Source: Gymnogyps californianus (Eukaryota > Chordata > Aves > Accipitriformes > Cathartidae). From it: 64,000 bases of DNA. The position numbers were made by a program, and so were the translations under genes. The notes beneath the pieces were generated by a model that was not told the DNA's origin, did not search any database, and worked only from the letters and a program-made list of their open reading frames with translations. Every line of letters starts with the position of its first letter. Positions within the stretch are counted from its first letter, which is position 1. Shown here one piece after another: positions 1 through 12,300 of this stretch. The DNA is taken from assembly GCF_018139145.2 (NCBI RefSeq), contig NC_059485.1:15189698-15253697 (forward strand). The letters run 5' to 3'.

Positions 1-53
1 AGGGTATCAGTGAAACTGATGGAATCAAAATTACTTGGGTGTTTAAAACAAGA

Positions 54-245
54 TTAAATATCTTCCAAAAGGTCTGCTTTAAGCCAGTCTCTGAGAGAAA
101 TTCTGTAGCATGTGTATTCAAGAGGACAGGCTGAATTATCATAACGATCCTTCCCGGCTTGAACATCTTTGAATCTGTGAATCGGAAATCCCTCTTCACA
201 GCAAGAAACCTCTCTTATATAAATGTATACATTCACTTTCTGATT
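54..245 (-). CDS. candidate terminal coding exon, product unidentified
   Basis: On the minus strand, a long pyrimidine tract followed by TTTCAG ends just above 245, which makes a strong splice acceptor. From there 63 codons stay open to a TAA at 54-56. The reading starts NQKVNVYIYIREVSCCEEG and ends RDWLKADLLEDI. The composition is balanced (D, E, K, R, A present), less F/L/C-biased than most chance frames in this AT-rich DNA. No good splice donor lies before the stop, so if real it would be a last exon in phase 0. No signal peptide, membrane segment or family motif was recognised. Two other minus-strand candidates lie upstream at 1.9 and 2.7 kb, but the 1889-1975 candidate ends in phase 1, so the two do not join directly. 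It could be a chance open frame next to a poly-T-derived acceptor. Confidence 0.33.
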   Translation of the reverse strand, partial: NQKVNVYIYIREVSCCEEGFPIHRFKDVQAGKDRYDNSACPLEYTCYRISLRDWLKADLLEDI

Positions 246-1888
246 CTGAAAATAAAAAAAAAAAAAGATGACAACAAAAAAAATTAGGTCTTGTTACATT
301 AGAGAAATGTTTTTTGTCAAAGAGCGTGGAATCAATTTTTAACAAAAATGTTCTGTCCTGAGACAAAGAGAGAAAAAGAACCATTACATGTTCAATTTGA
401 TTTTTCTATTTCTGCAGTAGGTAATATATATTCAAAGTCTCCTGTTCTGTTAGAGAACAAAAGCTAACTATTAAACAAAGTCACAAAGTATGTACACTGT
501 TTTTTTTCCAAAAAGGCGTGGAGGGGAATTAACACCAACTACTTCATCTTATTCTTGAATCACAACTGCTATTTAACAAAGAAACTACCCCCCAAAAAAC
601 AATAATTAAGTTCTACTTAGATTTACAACTTTTATCCTTCCCTCCAAGGAAACATACTGCTTAAGCAGAATTATGTATGCATACAGAAGAACAAAGTTGT
701 AAATGTAACAAATATTAACAATGCAATAGTATCAGTATACAGTATATCCACAGACAAATTAACTCTTTAGTTTTAGTCATTAGGTTAGGGAGCTAGTAAT
801 AAAATGAATGGCATTTTAGACAGTACATTTGAGAATCACTTCATGAGCTAACAGGCATCATTCTCAAGAAATACTTCCACAAATACTTTAAATGCTTGCT
901 AGTATACAGTGTTCCCTAAAAGTATGTCTTGGATCTGTTTCTGAAGGTGTCTGATTCCCAGCTCACAATCTATTTTTACGCTGTGGATGCCATATCATAT
1001 TTTTTTGCAATGGAACTGAAGAATGGTGCTCAGAAGATAATTTTAATTAACAAAACGCAAAAAAAGCTTATGTCATTCTAGTAACAGAGAAGTGTTCCAA
1101 GTTACATAAAAAAAGAAAACATTACTAAAGCAACAAGGTGAGAGAAATAACAGAGGCATATAGAATACAGAAAGTGAGAAACATGGGGTAAAAACTGTAA
1201 TATTACAACAACAGTCTTACAGAATGGTATCAAGAAAATGAAGCACTGGACAGATTATTTGCTGTGTCAGAAAATAATAAGTGCTCAGAAACAAACAAAC
1301 AAAAAACAAAAGACAAAACTATGACATATGGGCTTAAATAATTATGTAGTCTGGCTTTGACCCAGAGCTACTTTTAAGTATTTCAGGTACTTGATCTTAA
1401 CTTCTGGAACTCAGAGGAGTAAAATGTCTACAATGAATTCAACTAACATAAACTGAAAGTTTAAAACAGAAAATGTCATGCCACCTATCCAGAAGCACAA
1501 TACTACACATTTATTAATATTTTGAAATAATCTCTCCCATGCTAAATAAGATTCACCAAAGAATCACTGGACTACCTCTTCCCTTCTTGATCTCCCATTT
1601 CCTATTGGAACCAAGAGAATAAAAATACCTTTCTCAGCATTTTGCTATTATTCTACTAGAGGAAGGCTTTTATTAAAAAAATTACTTTGTGCAGTTCTGT
1701 AAGAATCAACCAATAATAACGCAAAAGATAAATTTGCAGCCAGAAACTTTCCACCAGGAATATACTGACCTCAAGATAACCGCAGAACAGCATATAAAAA
1801 GTACATTTCACAGACACTTAAGCAAGACAATGCTTCTTGTGGACAAGTACCAGATATAAACACATAGCCACAACATGAGTTAACATAC
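246..1888. other. no feature recognised
   Basis: AT-rich, CpG-poor sequence with short A runs (about 254-266). No repeat family, RNA gene or convincing exon was seen. Confidence 0.5.
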
Positions 1889-1975
1889 GCAGAATCATTT
1901 TTAGGCACATCTGAAGGCCATACGCTGCCCAGCAATGTTCTAGGTACTCCTCAGAAGTCCACCAGTTCCAGAGGA
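1889..1975 (-). CDS. candidate short coding exon, product unidentified
   Basis: On the minus strand, TCTCTTTGTTAG precedes position 1975 (acceptor) and C|GTATGT follows position 1889 (near-consensus donor). The 87 bp between are open in one frame: two bases, 28 codons and one base, so phase 1 in and phase 1 out. The peptide begins LWNWWTSEEYLEHCW and ends CLKMIL. Its entry phase matches the exit phase of the 2631-2829 candidate upstream on the same strand, so the two could be consecutive exons. The protein family is not recognised. A stretch this short is easily open by chance, so the splice sites and the phase match are the only support. Confidence 0.22.
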
Positions 1976-2355
1976 CTAACAAAGAGATACTTAAGACATT
2001 CTCTTTCATAGGAAGAAAGCATATTTTTCAGAAAACCAGAAGTGTCTCACTTTCTTGCCTTTATGAAATACAGGTAAGCATGTATCGTCAACTGCACATG
2101 AGACTACAGGCTAACTTTCTCCCTGTTTCTGCCAAGAGTGAAGATAACATGAGATACTAAACCCTACTTATATCCATCTGAAGAGGAATTTAAAGACATT
2201 ATATGGAGAACTAAGGCCAAAGAAAAACAGGGAATCAGTATTTGCAGATTTGTGTCTTATTACAGAAAAATAAGACTAGAATAGCAGACAGGTTTTAGAG
2301 TTCTCTTGTATATTTCAGTGAAAAGACTTACTGACTGCCCAGCAACTTACAGATT

Positions 2356-2357
<2 letters not shown>

Positions 2358-2384
<27 letters not shown>
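2358..2384. repeat. T27 homopolymer
   Basis: Uninterrupted run of 27 T. No retroposed gene body was recognised next to it on the minus strand, so it is called as a simple repeat rather than a poly(A) tail. Confidence 0.9.
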
Positions 2385-2388
<4 letters not shown>

Positions 2389-2630
2389 CAGACCTGGCAC
2401 AGAGCTTTTTACGTTATTCAAAGACAAGCATTACACAACGGAAAAGCAATGTCTGTCTTGCATTTTTGTCTCTCCCCTCACCCACCCCACCCACCCCCAA
2501 AAAAAGAAAAATACAGAAGACGACTGCTATGAAATACCCACTGACATTTTTAGGACAACACACTTGCATAGCATCTGTATGATATTCTGATACAATGAAA
2601 ATAGTCAATCACTGCCATTTTTTGAGATAC

Positions 2631-2829
2631 CAGGAGGGCATGGTTTTCCAGAACGGCCAACTATAATGTGTTCAGTTACAATACGTATCACAAAATATAA
2701 GAGTATTTGGTTCTCAGCATCTTTTTCAACAGCAGATGCTATCATATCATTGGAAATGACAAATCCCACTCTCTGCATAAACATGTCATACATGACTTTA
2801 AAAGTCTGCAGGTCTACAGTGCCTTCCTC
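2631..2829 (-). CDS. candidate coding exon, product unidentified
   Basis: Open minus-strand frame. It begins EEGTVDLQTFKVMYDMFMQ, continues through a VEKDAENQILLYF segment and ends near GRSGKPCPP. A donor of form CCTCCTG|GTATCT follows at 2631, giving phase 1. The acceptor is the weak point: in-frame stops lie just above 2831, and the best pyrimidine-rich AG, further out, would put the exon in another frame. The exon must therefore start at a poor AG near 2830 or at CTGCAG near 2806. The composition looks protein-like, but no family was identified. Phase fits the candidate at 1889-1975. It may also be an old pseudogenised exon or a chance frame. Confidence 0.3.
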
Positions 2830-4236
2830 CTTTCACTACTAGTATACCTCTGAAATCAAAAAGTAACTCACATTTCAGGCATAACATGCAAAACCGAGGA
2901 AAATAAATCCCTGTAGTCATCATGAAGAGCTGCCATCATAAAGCTGATTACAGTGACAATTAGACTGAATGTGGAACATTACAAGGCATAATATCACAAG
3001 CTTTTTAAGTCAGTTGGCAACATAACACCAAATGCCACTCAGAAATCAGATTTCAAGTGTTAGCATCCCTGAAACGCATATGAAATTTTCTCATGGATTG
3101 AAAGTTTGTCTTAAAAGATATAGTTTACAGCGCAGTGCATTGGGGCACAGACTCAGAGCTGTCAGTCAGGTCTCCTATGTTTTTCACACAGTGACTCTCA
3201 AAAATCAACTGCAGATCAAAGTTCATATAAACTGCCTTCTTTCCAAATCTGTGCTTCCCTGTTGGGAACATATTCAGCAGACTTGGCTTACAGTACAGGA
3301 TGTATACACTGGGCTTAATTGTGCCTAACAATTGTCTTGGCCAGTAGAAGGCATTTTCAGATGGGAAATGTGTATGAACATCTGTTACGTTTCCCTATGC
3401 CTGATTTTAACTGTTCCTTCATGGAGGAACGCATAAAAATCAAAGCATTCATTTCTGCAGTAAAAAGACCATGTACCCACTTCAGTCAATCCAGCACAGT
3501 ATGTCAGTTAAAAATGGTACTCTGAGAATCCTGCAATGGATTTATTTTATTTCCTATAACAGCAGCGTTTAAAATGCTCGAGTGTGTTTTAACAACTTAT
3601 GTCTACAAAATAAGTCACCACAGGAGCCAGCGAAGACCGTTTCCCGGTACACATTGACCAACGCTATAATGAAACCGATCCATCTATTTCTTTTCTTATA
3701 GAATGATTAGTTTTGAAAAATTTCTTAGAATCATCAACAATTTTAGGTAACCTTTAGAAGTATTTAGAAGTAAATCCTTACACACAATGCTTTTCTTCAT
3801 TTTATATTTAAGATTCTGAATGAACAAACAAACATGGAACTATACAGAGCCATTTCTGCAATCGCAGACTTTTTAAAAAATGAATAGCAAACATAAGAAC
3901 TCATTTGATAGGGGGAAAGCAAGTAGGAAGAACAATTTGCCAAAGACTGGCTGGTCTTTTAAGGAGAACTGGGCCTAACCCTAGCTGCTGTGTTCCAGTT
4001 AGCCTTAAATCCTCTTCTGTTACTGGATCCAACTAGCAATAACTGTTAGATCCTCCTCATTGTATCTAGGTAGTAAAAAGTGAGATGGATACTTATGTCT
4101 TAAATGGAAAGAGAAGACAAAGAGAACATGGAAGCTAGATTTTTAATGTTATGAGTTGGTCACAGACAGGTTAAGATATTTTCCAGATTTCAAGTTTGCT
4201 TTACTCTGGTTTTGGATATCATAAGGCCAAAAAGAT

Positions 4237-4263
4237 AAAAAAAAAAAAAAAAAAAAAAAAAAA
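4237..4263. repeat. A27 homopolymer
   Basis: Uninterrupted run of 27 A. No retrogene or SINE body was recognised upstream of it. Confidence 0.9.
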
Positions 4264-5177
4264 GATACAGCTTTGTGTCTAGACACAAGATTTTTAAAAA
4301 AGTAATAATCAAAAGTGTAATTTATTCCTGTGTTCCAGAAGGGGGGGTGCTCCATTTACACTTAATTTCCCTTAGTGAAAGGAAAGCTTGTGCTGTTTTT
4401 TCCACATTCATCTCAGAACAGACTCTTGCATGACTTGTCACAACAGAACATGCTAGATTGTTCATTCTCCTTGTTCTATCTCAGGACAAGGTAGAAAAGA
4501 TTGCTGCCCTTCTGAAAGTAACATTCATTGGAATGGAGATCAAATAGTGAAACCACGATCTGTAGCTTGTACCTGAATAGACACCTTTCCAATATAGGAC
4601 AGTTTCCAGGTACCGCAAACTTAAAAACCACTTAGTACTAATTAGTTATTACAAATGCATAACAAAATATAAATTATTTAAGATACTGAGGAGTAGACCT
4701 TTTCAAGTATGGTTCAGGCTCCATAGAATAAAATTTTGTTGAGACTCTGTTAAACTATCCTCATGGCTTTCTTAAGAATTTGTATTTTCTGTTTTGTATG
4801 CAAACAGTAAGCATCCTCTTCCATCCTGTTTTTTGATGGCTTTAAATAGTATTTATATTTTGGGGTTTTTTTTTTTAATAACTGAAGTTAAAATATTTTC
4901 ATTCTAACAGGGCATTGAAATACAGTTGTAGAGTTTTACTTTCTCTCTGTACCTCAAATGTTAGCAAGATCAAATTTCTTTTAAAAAATTTTATTCAAAT
5001 AATGTTTTTCAGAACAATTCCAAGTCAAAGAGAAAGAGAACCTAGCAAATGTGAGCTCATTTCATTAGAAATAGGCTTTTCTGTTATTTCTCAAAATATT
5101 AAAAATTTATCTATAATCTCTTTTTGCACAGACAAGATCTAATACATCAGAGAAACAAAAGAAAAAAATACTAAAAA

Positions 5178-5182
5178 GCTGG
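5178..5182. repeat. target site duplication, left copy (GCTGG)
   Basis: GCTGG directly precedes the LTR; an identical GCTGG lies at 6357-6361. Confidence 0.85.
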
Positions 5183-6356
5183 TGTATTGGGTTTGCGTGG
5201 CAAGGTTTTGGTAGCGGGGGTGGGGGTGGGGCAGGGGGCTACAGGGGCGGCTTCTGTGAGAAGCTGCTAGAAGCTTCCCCCATGTCCGATAGAGCCAATG
5301 CCAGCGGGTTCCAGGACGGACCCGCCACTGGCCAAGGCCGAGCCCATCAGCAACACAGTGGTAGTGCCTCTGGGATAACGCATTTAAGAAAGGGAAAAGA
5401 AGTTACAGGGGAGGAGCAGTTGCAGAGAGAGAGAGAGGAGTGAGAATATGTGAGAGGAACAACTCTGCAGACACCAAGGTCAGTGAAGAAGGAGGGGGAG
5501 GAGGTGCTCCAGGTGCCAGAGCAGAGATTCCCCTCCAGCCCATGGTGAAGAAGACCATGGTGAGGCAGGCTGTCCCCCTGCAGCCCATGGAGGTCCATGG
5601 TGGAGCAGATATCCACCTGCAGCCCGTGGAGGACCCCATGCCAGAGCAGGTGGATGCCCAAAGGAGGCTGTGGCCCCATGGGAAGCCCGCACTGGAGCCA
5701 GGCTCCTGGCAGAACCTGTGGACCCGTGGAGAGGGGAGCCCACGCTGGAGCAGGTTTGCTGGCAGGGCTTGTGACCCCATGGGGGACCCACGCTGGAGCA
5801 GTCAGTTCCTGAAGGACTGAGCCCCGTGGAAGAGACCCATGCTAGAGCAATTTGTGAAGAATTGCAGCCCGTGGGAAGGACTCATGTTGGAGAAGCTCAT
5901 GGAGGGCTGACCCCTATGGGAGGGACCCCAGGCTGGAGCAGGGGAAGGGTGTGAGGAGTCGTTCCCCTGAGGAGGAAGGAGCGGCAGAGACAATGTGTGA
6001 TGAACTGACCGCAACCCCCATTCCCCGTCCTCCTGCGCTGCTCAGGGAGGAGGAGGTAGAGGAATTGGGAGCAAAGCTGGGCCCGGGAAGAAGGGAGGGG
6101 TGGGGGGGAAGGTGTTTCTAAGATTTGGTTTTATTTCTCATTATCCTGCTCTGATTTGACTGGTAATAACTTAAACTAATATCCCGAAGTCGAGTCTGTT
6201 TTGCCCGTGACGGTAATTGCTGAATGATCTCTCCCTGTCCTTATCTCGGCCCATGAGCCTTTTGTTATATTTTCTCTCCCCTGTCCAGTTGAGGAGGGGG
6301 AGTGATAGAGCAGCTTTGGTGGGCACCTGGTGTCCAGCCAGGGTCAACCCACCACA
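5183..6356 (+). mobile_element. solo LTR, avian ERVL-like (TGTATTGGGTTTGCGTGGC type)
   Basis: Complete 1174-bp long terminal repeat. It starts TGTATTGGGTTTGCGTGGC and ends GGTCAACCCACCACA, so it has TG...CA termini. It is flanked by a perfect 5-bp duplication GCTGG at 5178-5182 and 6357-6361. Five-base duplications are usual for ERVL-type integrases. No gag, pol or env sequence adjoins it, so it is a solo LTR left after LTR-LTR recombination. GC content is far above the surroundings. The middle (about 5590-5945) is a degenerate tandem array. CATTTAAGAA near 5381 could be a weak TATA-like site. Apparent open frames on both strands at 5347-5820 are products of the GC-rich repeat and are not treated as genes. 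Family assignment is from memory. Confidence 0.88.
5590..5945 (+). repeat. degenerate tandem array inside the solo LTR
   Basis: A core close to CTGGAGCAG recurs at about 5601, 5642, 5692, 5744, 5793, 5842, 5887 and 5932, so the spacing is 41-52 bp. Each core is usually preceded by a CCCATGG or CCCGTGG block and GGACCCA. This is an eight-unit, strongly diverged minisatellite of roughly 48-bp units. It explains the long open frames on both strands here. Confidence 0.8.
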
Positions 6357-6361
6357 GCTGG
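6357..6361. repeat. target site duplication, right copy (GCTGG)
   Basis: Identical to 5178-5182 and directly follows the CA end of the LTR. Confidence 0.85.
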
Positions 6362-9300
6362 TCAAGCACTAAACCCACTCTCCTAAAAATAAAATAAACC
6401 AAAACCCTGTACAGATAAAATACATACCCAACACTTAGAGAAAAAGGAACCATTTTGCATAGGGGGTATACACCTTCAAACTTTCTTTCAGATAACTGAA
6501 GCAGGTCCCATCTTAAGCACTCAGTTCAGCATCCAACTGAGCCTAATCACCTGAGCCACACTTACAAAGAAAAGTTATCTCTAGGGAGTAAGGAAGGACT
6601 TCTCAGGTCTACTAATTCACTAAAAGTCAGCATCACACTGAGGCAAGGGGGGGGGGGAAGAATGATTCATTCTGTATTATTATCTACAAGATCATTCACA
6701 GATGCAGGAAGACCTGCTTTCCCTCACCTCTAGTCACCTTTTATTTCTCAACTAAAGGTCACCTTTCTTGCTTTTGACCAACTATGTGGTTATATCTTTT
6801 AAAAAGCCTGGCAGTCGTGGTTGTTTTTTGGTTTTGTTTTGTTTTGTTTTTTTAAACCTGTTCTTATCAGTCTTTGGAATTCTCACCTATGTGCAGGTTC
6901 TCATTTAATATAATTCTAAGATTTTCTCTAGGATGGAAGACAAGTAAAATGCTTGGAAATTCCCTTTTTTCTCTTTCTTGCTCTCAAACATCAACATGAT
7001 TTGTTCTCAAAGTGTTTGAAACATGCTTGTATATAGGACCACTGTCAGTAAAAATGAAGACAGCTGATGCGTACCTGCACAGTTGCTGGTAACTTTCAGA
7101 GAAATCTATGTATTTGCATTTTGGCAGCCACTCTCTTACGTGGGTTAGATGTTTTACAGTTTACACATCTAAGATGGCTAAAGGTGCATTTTACTGTATT
7201 TGCTAGATATTCAAATGTTACAGAGAAAGGTGTCAGATATTTATCATAGTGAAACAATACATAAACCACCTACCATTTTCTCTTCCATTACTTTTAGATT
7301 TTACTAATTAGCATACAGGAGGGCATTACATGCTTTCGAAATAGTACGGCAAAGTAAGGACAGAGACAGAACAAAAGTGTACTTCTAGCTCTACAAGATG
7401 AAAAAGCACTGGCGTAATGATCATTTCACCAGATTTTTAATCTCTCAGAATTAAAAAAAAACCACAAACAAAACCAGAAACAAAACCCAGCATAGTTCAG
7501 ATCAGTTCACTGCTTTATGAGTAATTTTAGCTTTATCTTAACAAGAAATAAGTTGCTTTTACTTAAAGATAATGTCCAATAAAGTCTGAATAACATTTCC
7601 TTGAAATGCACAATCTGTTTTATTTGATTCAAAGGCCTCAAACAAAATCTTAAAAGGCAGAATATGAACCATTCTGACTCTTCAATATATAGGCAAGAGA
7701 CTTACTTTCTTCTTAGCTTGATCAGCAATAAAACAATACATAGATAAAAAGATAAAGACATTCTTTACTGATTTAATAAAACCATCAGAATTAAAGAGGA
7801 TTAAGTCATCCTCCAAGCTATCTAGCTCATGTATCTCTGGCCACTAGAGGAAGAGAAGGAACCAGGGTATCAGAATTTACCCTAATCCACAATAATCTGA
7901 ATCTCCTGAAACACAAGTGGAAACTCTGACACAGATAATTTACCTGGATCAAATTCCTATTATTTATTTACAGTGTTCATGACCTGTCACCACACTCAAA
8001 ACACCAAAATTTTTCAAGTTATCTGAGAACCCTCCTCATGCTTGTAAACTTAAGACAGCTGTGATATCTAGCTGGCAAACATTTAGCCAGGTGTGATTCC
8101 ATCACTCTCACCTAGTAATAGAGCAGTTCAAATGCAATCCCCAATTACTTCAGCTGAAAGTACTTATAGTTTAAATTATGATGTCCTTACCATATTTTTT
8201 TCCACAACATGGTCTATTGAAATAGACATTTCATATGTTTTACAACACCCTGTTTGAAACCAGGTCTGAGAAAACAGTCACCTGCATACCTCAGTTCAAA
8301 AAAGCAAGCAAGCAAGCAGACCAAATAAAACAAAAGATGTATTTTACCTGGGTTTCTAACGTCAGCTCATGTAACACAAGATAACTTATTAGAGGGTGAG
8401 TAGGTAAAGTATCCAAGCCAACTCCATAAAAATAATTGTTCTATATTTAGATATACAAGCATGTGTTGATATCAGTTGCGTATCATTCTACTGAAAACAA
8501 CAGAACTTCAAAGTTGTATCTCCTGGCATAATCTGGCCATCAGAATTTTTATTACTGATGATTATGCATGAGTCAGGAAAAAAAAAAAATCAGCTGAAAT
8601 TCCAGATCCTTGGAAATAGCCATATCAGCTTCTATAGTTAGGGAAGCCAACTGAAATAATCTGCTTTTGCAGAGAATCCAAATCTTAGTAGTTTTGTCTT
8701 ATTTAGGGGATGAACAAATAAGTAGAACTTGTCCTAATGAAAGTTATTCTGTCTATAGAAACTACTCTGTTCATACAAACTCAAGTATCTTTTTATTTAC
8801 TCCACCTAAAAAACACTGCAGAAGCTGCAGCCATGAAGGCCCAGATTTACTCAGCTTCTTGCCATACTAAAACACTCCATTGAAGCGTATTATCCAACAC
8901 ACAAACTAGTGACCATAATTATATATCACTGTCTAAAATTCACTAGTACTGATATTACATGTAAGAGTGGGACAGGAAAAAATTCTGTGTCTGTTGGGTG
9001 TCAGATGAAATCTTTTACTTTTTTGCTGAGCTCAGAAAGAAGCCCTGACTATAACACAACATTGACCAAGCTGACAGAATAGGAGGTAATGTAGTATTGC
9101 CTGACTCACTCAAATTATGTTACCCACTGATTTCTGAAATAAAGGCTAGTGAGACAAAATTATGCAGATGGGAGGAGAGAATAACCACTTGTTTCTTAGT
9201 CAAACTAAAACTATTTAGATAGGCTATCCTCACTAAAAAAGTCTTTTTTGTCAATAGGAAAGACATCCTGTGTCATTGCCCCTCCCTCTCCCCCCTGCAG

Positions 9301-12300
9301 GCTCACTCACCAGGTATTCTATGATACCTGCATTTATTAGCATGAAACAAAGGCAGGTTAAAAGAAAATAAACTCTTGCAATAGCAATAAGAAAATACTG
9401 TAAAGCTGTCTGTAGCCACTTGAGCAAATGACAGGTTTCACAGAGAATATTGCTTGATCCATGTATCAAAAGAAAAAAAAAATAAAAATCTGAAGTTGTA
9501 TTTCCAGAGGTTTAAACATTGATAACTGAAAATTTTTGTAGACAAAGTAATACAGACCACATCCATCACTATCACCACCACCTTACATGTCCTATTAAAA
9601 GCACTTTTGATACAGAAGGGAGAAAAACTTTGCAACTCAGACTGAGAGAAGAAATTTTAGATATACTCTCTCAAAAACAGAACAAAACACACACACAGAT
9701 GAAAAGTGATTGCAGTAGTACAACATGTTAGTCCTCCACTCATAAAGCGCTGGGAATACAGTACTAGTAATAGGAGATCACTTGCAAAGACAGAACAACA
9801 CAATCAAGCCAGAATAAATCTGCATCTAAGGTAAATCATCTACTTACTGCATTTCAAACAGGCAATTCAGCCAATGTCAACAGAAATTATGTGCTGCATT
9901 CCACTAGATTGTAATCTAAAACCAACCAAAACAACTATACACCACTTCAGGCAACATGGGAAGAATTAAAACCTCTCATCATTTCTATTTCAAATGCATT
10001 ATTCAAATAAAAACTACTAAATTACAAAATCCTTTTTAATGTAAGGTAACACAACATATCCACAACATTTTCCAAAACTGGACTGCCAGAAAGTAAGTGT
10101 GATTTTGCAGGTAGCCTAACACACTAGCATCCGCAAGTATTCTGAATGTATTCACTGCTAGCACTTCCCAATACAGCACTAAAACAAGGATTTTACAGAC
10201 GGGTGAAGATGGAACTGTGAAGAAGTCTGCACCACTACTTTTCACAGCATATTCTAGGCAATTCTCAGCCCTAAAATAAAATGGAACTGTCTCCAGATTA
10301 CCACTTTTCCAGTTGTCATTCAAACACACTAGTGAACCAGTTATGGAAAATCAGATGCACAGATATAATCAAAACACCTTAAGAATAATTTAAGCCTAAG
10401 AATGATGTACTTCAAAGTATAATGATTCCCAGTTTATTAAAATAGTTAATCAACAGCCATCTATTTCCTACTTTTCTTCTACCCCCCTTTAACATCACAC
10501 AAATAAATAAGCAAATAATTGCAGAAGAAAAGGTTTTAGCTTAGCTGGTTGAAGTCTTTAACAATGAACATAAGCTTAAATCCTCAGAACTCTTAGAGCT
10601 TTTCTGGTCACTATGCTAAAATTAAAGCACACTTTAAAAATTACTGGCCATATTCAGGAGAAAAAACATCTTTTTAATCTTTAAATTTAATTAGCACATT
10701 TTGTATTAAATATAACTGTCTATTTTGACTTTTCCAGTAGTTTACTAAAAAGTCTAAATAATTTCAACTTTAATAATTTTTATAATAATGCATATGAACT
10801 CCTCGTTCTCTGCTAAATGGAAATTGAGCCACCTAAACCAGCCATGTAATAAATTATTTAGCATCCATCATTAAAATGTCATATATTGCACTTGTGTTTT
10901 TAAAATATTTTATCATAATCCTAAAATTCCAAGTATGCAGAGCAATTGCAAAGATTTTATATACCTAAAACACTCAAAGCCATGAAAGATGAAGCTAATA
11001 CAGAGACATTTAACTTATTCTACAAAACATACTCCTCTTCCATGAATTTTGAAATAGTTTTTTTGATGCTGCACTTTGTAATTTTAATGATTAACAGAAC
11101 TTCTTTTCACATGTTTATTCTGAGAACATGTAAGACAGTACAGTAGCCAAAGCCACACTTCCTGACAGCAGGGCAATGGTCCCACACCCTGGCCAACGCA
11201 GATGGATCTTTTTCATGTAACACCCTACCGACTGCTTATCTGGAGATAAAGGTTCCCCCATGGGAATCAAATGACAAAACTGGGATATGAACCAAGGGCA
11301 GGATAAGAAGTCTTTTACTGGATTGCCACTTAATCCTCTATGGCTTTTTTTTTTTTAATCTCACCTGCCAGGAGGAACAGCATGATAGTTTTGACACAAA
11401 GTAGGCCTTGCTGTCCACAGCATATGCAGTTGCTGGATTGCAGTACCTGCTTTGGTCCTCATGGCAGCGTAATTGTGACAGCCTGTGAAGCCACCACTAC
11501 ATCTTTTGTGCCAAGTCAGAAAACATCTCTCCACCAACACGAGGCACAATGTTATTTATACATCATTTGTACTTTCATGTGATTTTTTTTTCCTCCTACA
11601 GTTTCACCCAGGAGGAATAAGGGAAAGGAAAAGATATTTCATTTTTCTGATTAAAAAAATGCGTTTAGAAATCATAGGCAATAATACTACCATCGTTCTA
11701 ATAAGTTTTTGAAGGTATAATTATTTATTGGAAAATAAAACTAAGTTTGCAAGTATATTTAACATAATTTGATACATTTTGACATATCTGTAACTCTGAA
11801 CGACTACCTTCTCTCTCTCTGAGAACATATGCGTTCCATTTTTCATCATCTCACTCAAACATATGGTCTCAGTAAGAGGAATACAAATCTTCTTAACAGA
11901 ATAATACATGCAATTGGGAAAATACACATGGCTGTTTATCTGAAGTGTTTCCAGATATGTATCCACAGTATCTGCCCTTTTTTGTTTGTCCTAAGTTTCA
12001 CACATTCCATTACTCTGTAACAAGAGGTTGTGATAAAAGCAAGCAGAGGATGTAGGATAGAGTTTACTGATGAATCTAGGAGGAGAGGCTGGAAAAGGCT
12101 GCACATATACAGCATAAAGTAAGATAATATACAGCACTTGAAGGTGCAGAACCCCTGAAGACTAACAGTCCTCCACAGAGATCTGGGCTCTCTCTTGCTC
12201 AACCATGCAACAAAACATGAAAAAAACCTCAACATAGTCCCCCAAATCTCTACGCAATACTTTACATTCTTTTCATATGCAATCTTGGTGTAATCCCATT

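Larger units (their letters stand above)
2830..5182. other. no gene recognised; one A homopolymer
   Basis: AT-rich unassigned sequence. Open frames occur on both strands at 3032-3525 and overlap each other on opposite strands with Cys/His/Ser/Leu-rich translations, so I read them as chance. Confidence 0.45.

Noticed and set aside
2358..2384. T27 read as the poly(A) tail of a minus-strand retrogene
   Set aside because: No coding remnant or target duplication was found beside it. The same applies to A27 at 4237 and A23 at 58776.
3032..3525. 98-codon plus-strand frame and neighbour
   Set aside because: The opposite strand is open over the same bases, the translation is Cys/His/Leu/Ser-rich, and no splice sites or family motif were seen.
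5347..5820. Open frames of more than 100 codons on both strands
   Set aside because: They lie inside the solo LTR and come from its GC-rich tandem array. Overlapping open frames on opposite strands with Pro/Gly/Trp-rich translation are typical of such repeats, not genes.
9300..9460. Minus-strand frame ending at a strong CTG|GTGAGT donor
   Set aside because: The acceptor would be a poor AG far from its T tract, and the translation is almost all hydrophobic residues.
10036..10329. 97-codon minus-strand frame with a moderately protein-like first half
   Set aside because: Neither possible acceptor has a good donor to match, and the second half is hydrophobic and Cys/Trp-rich as in chance translation.
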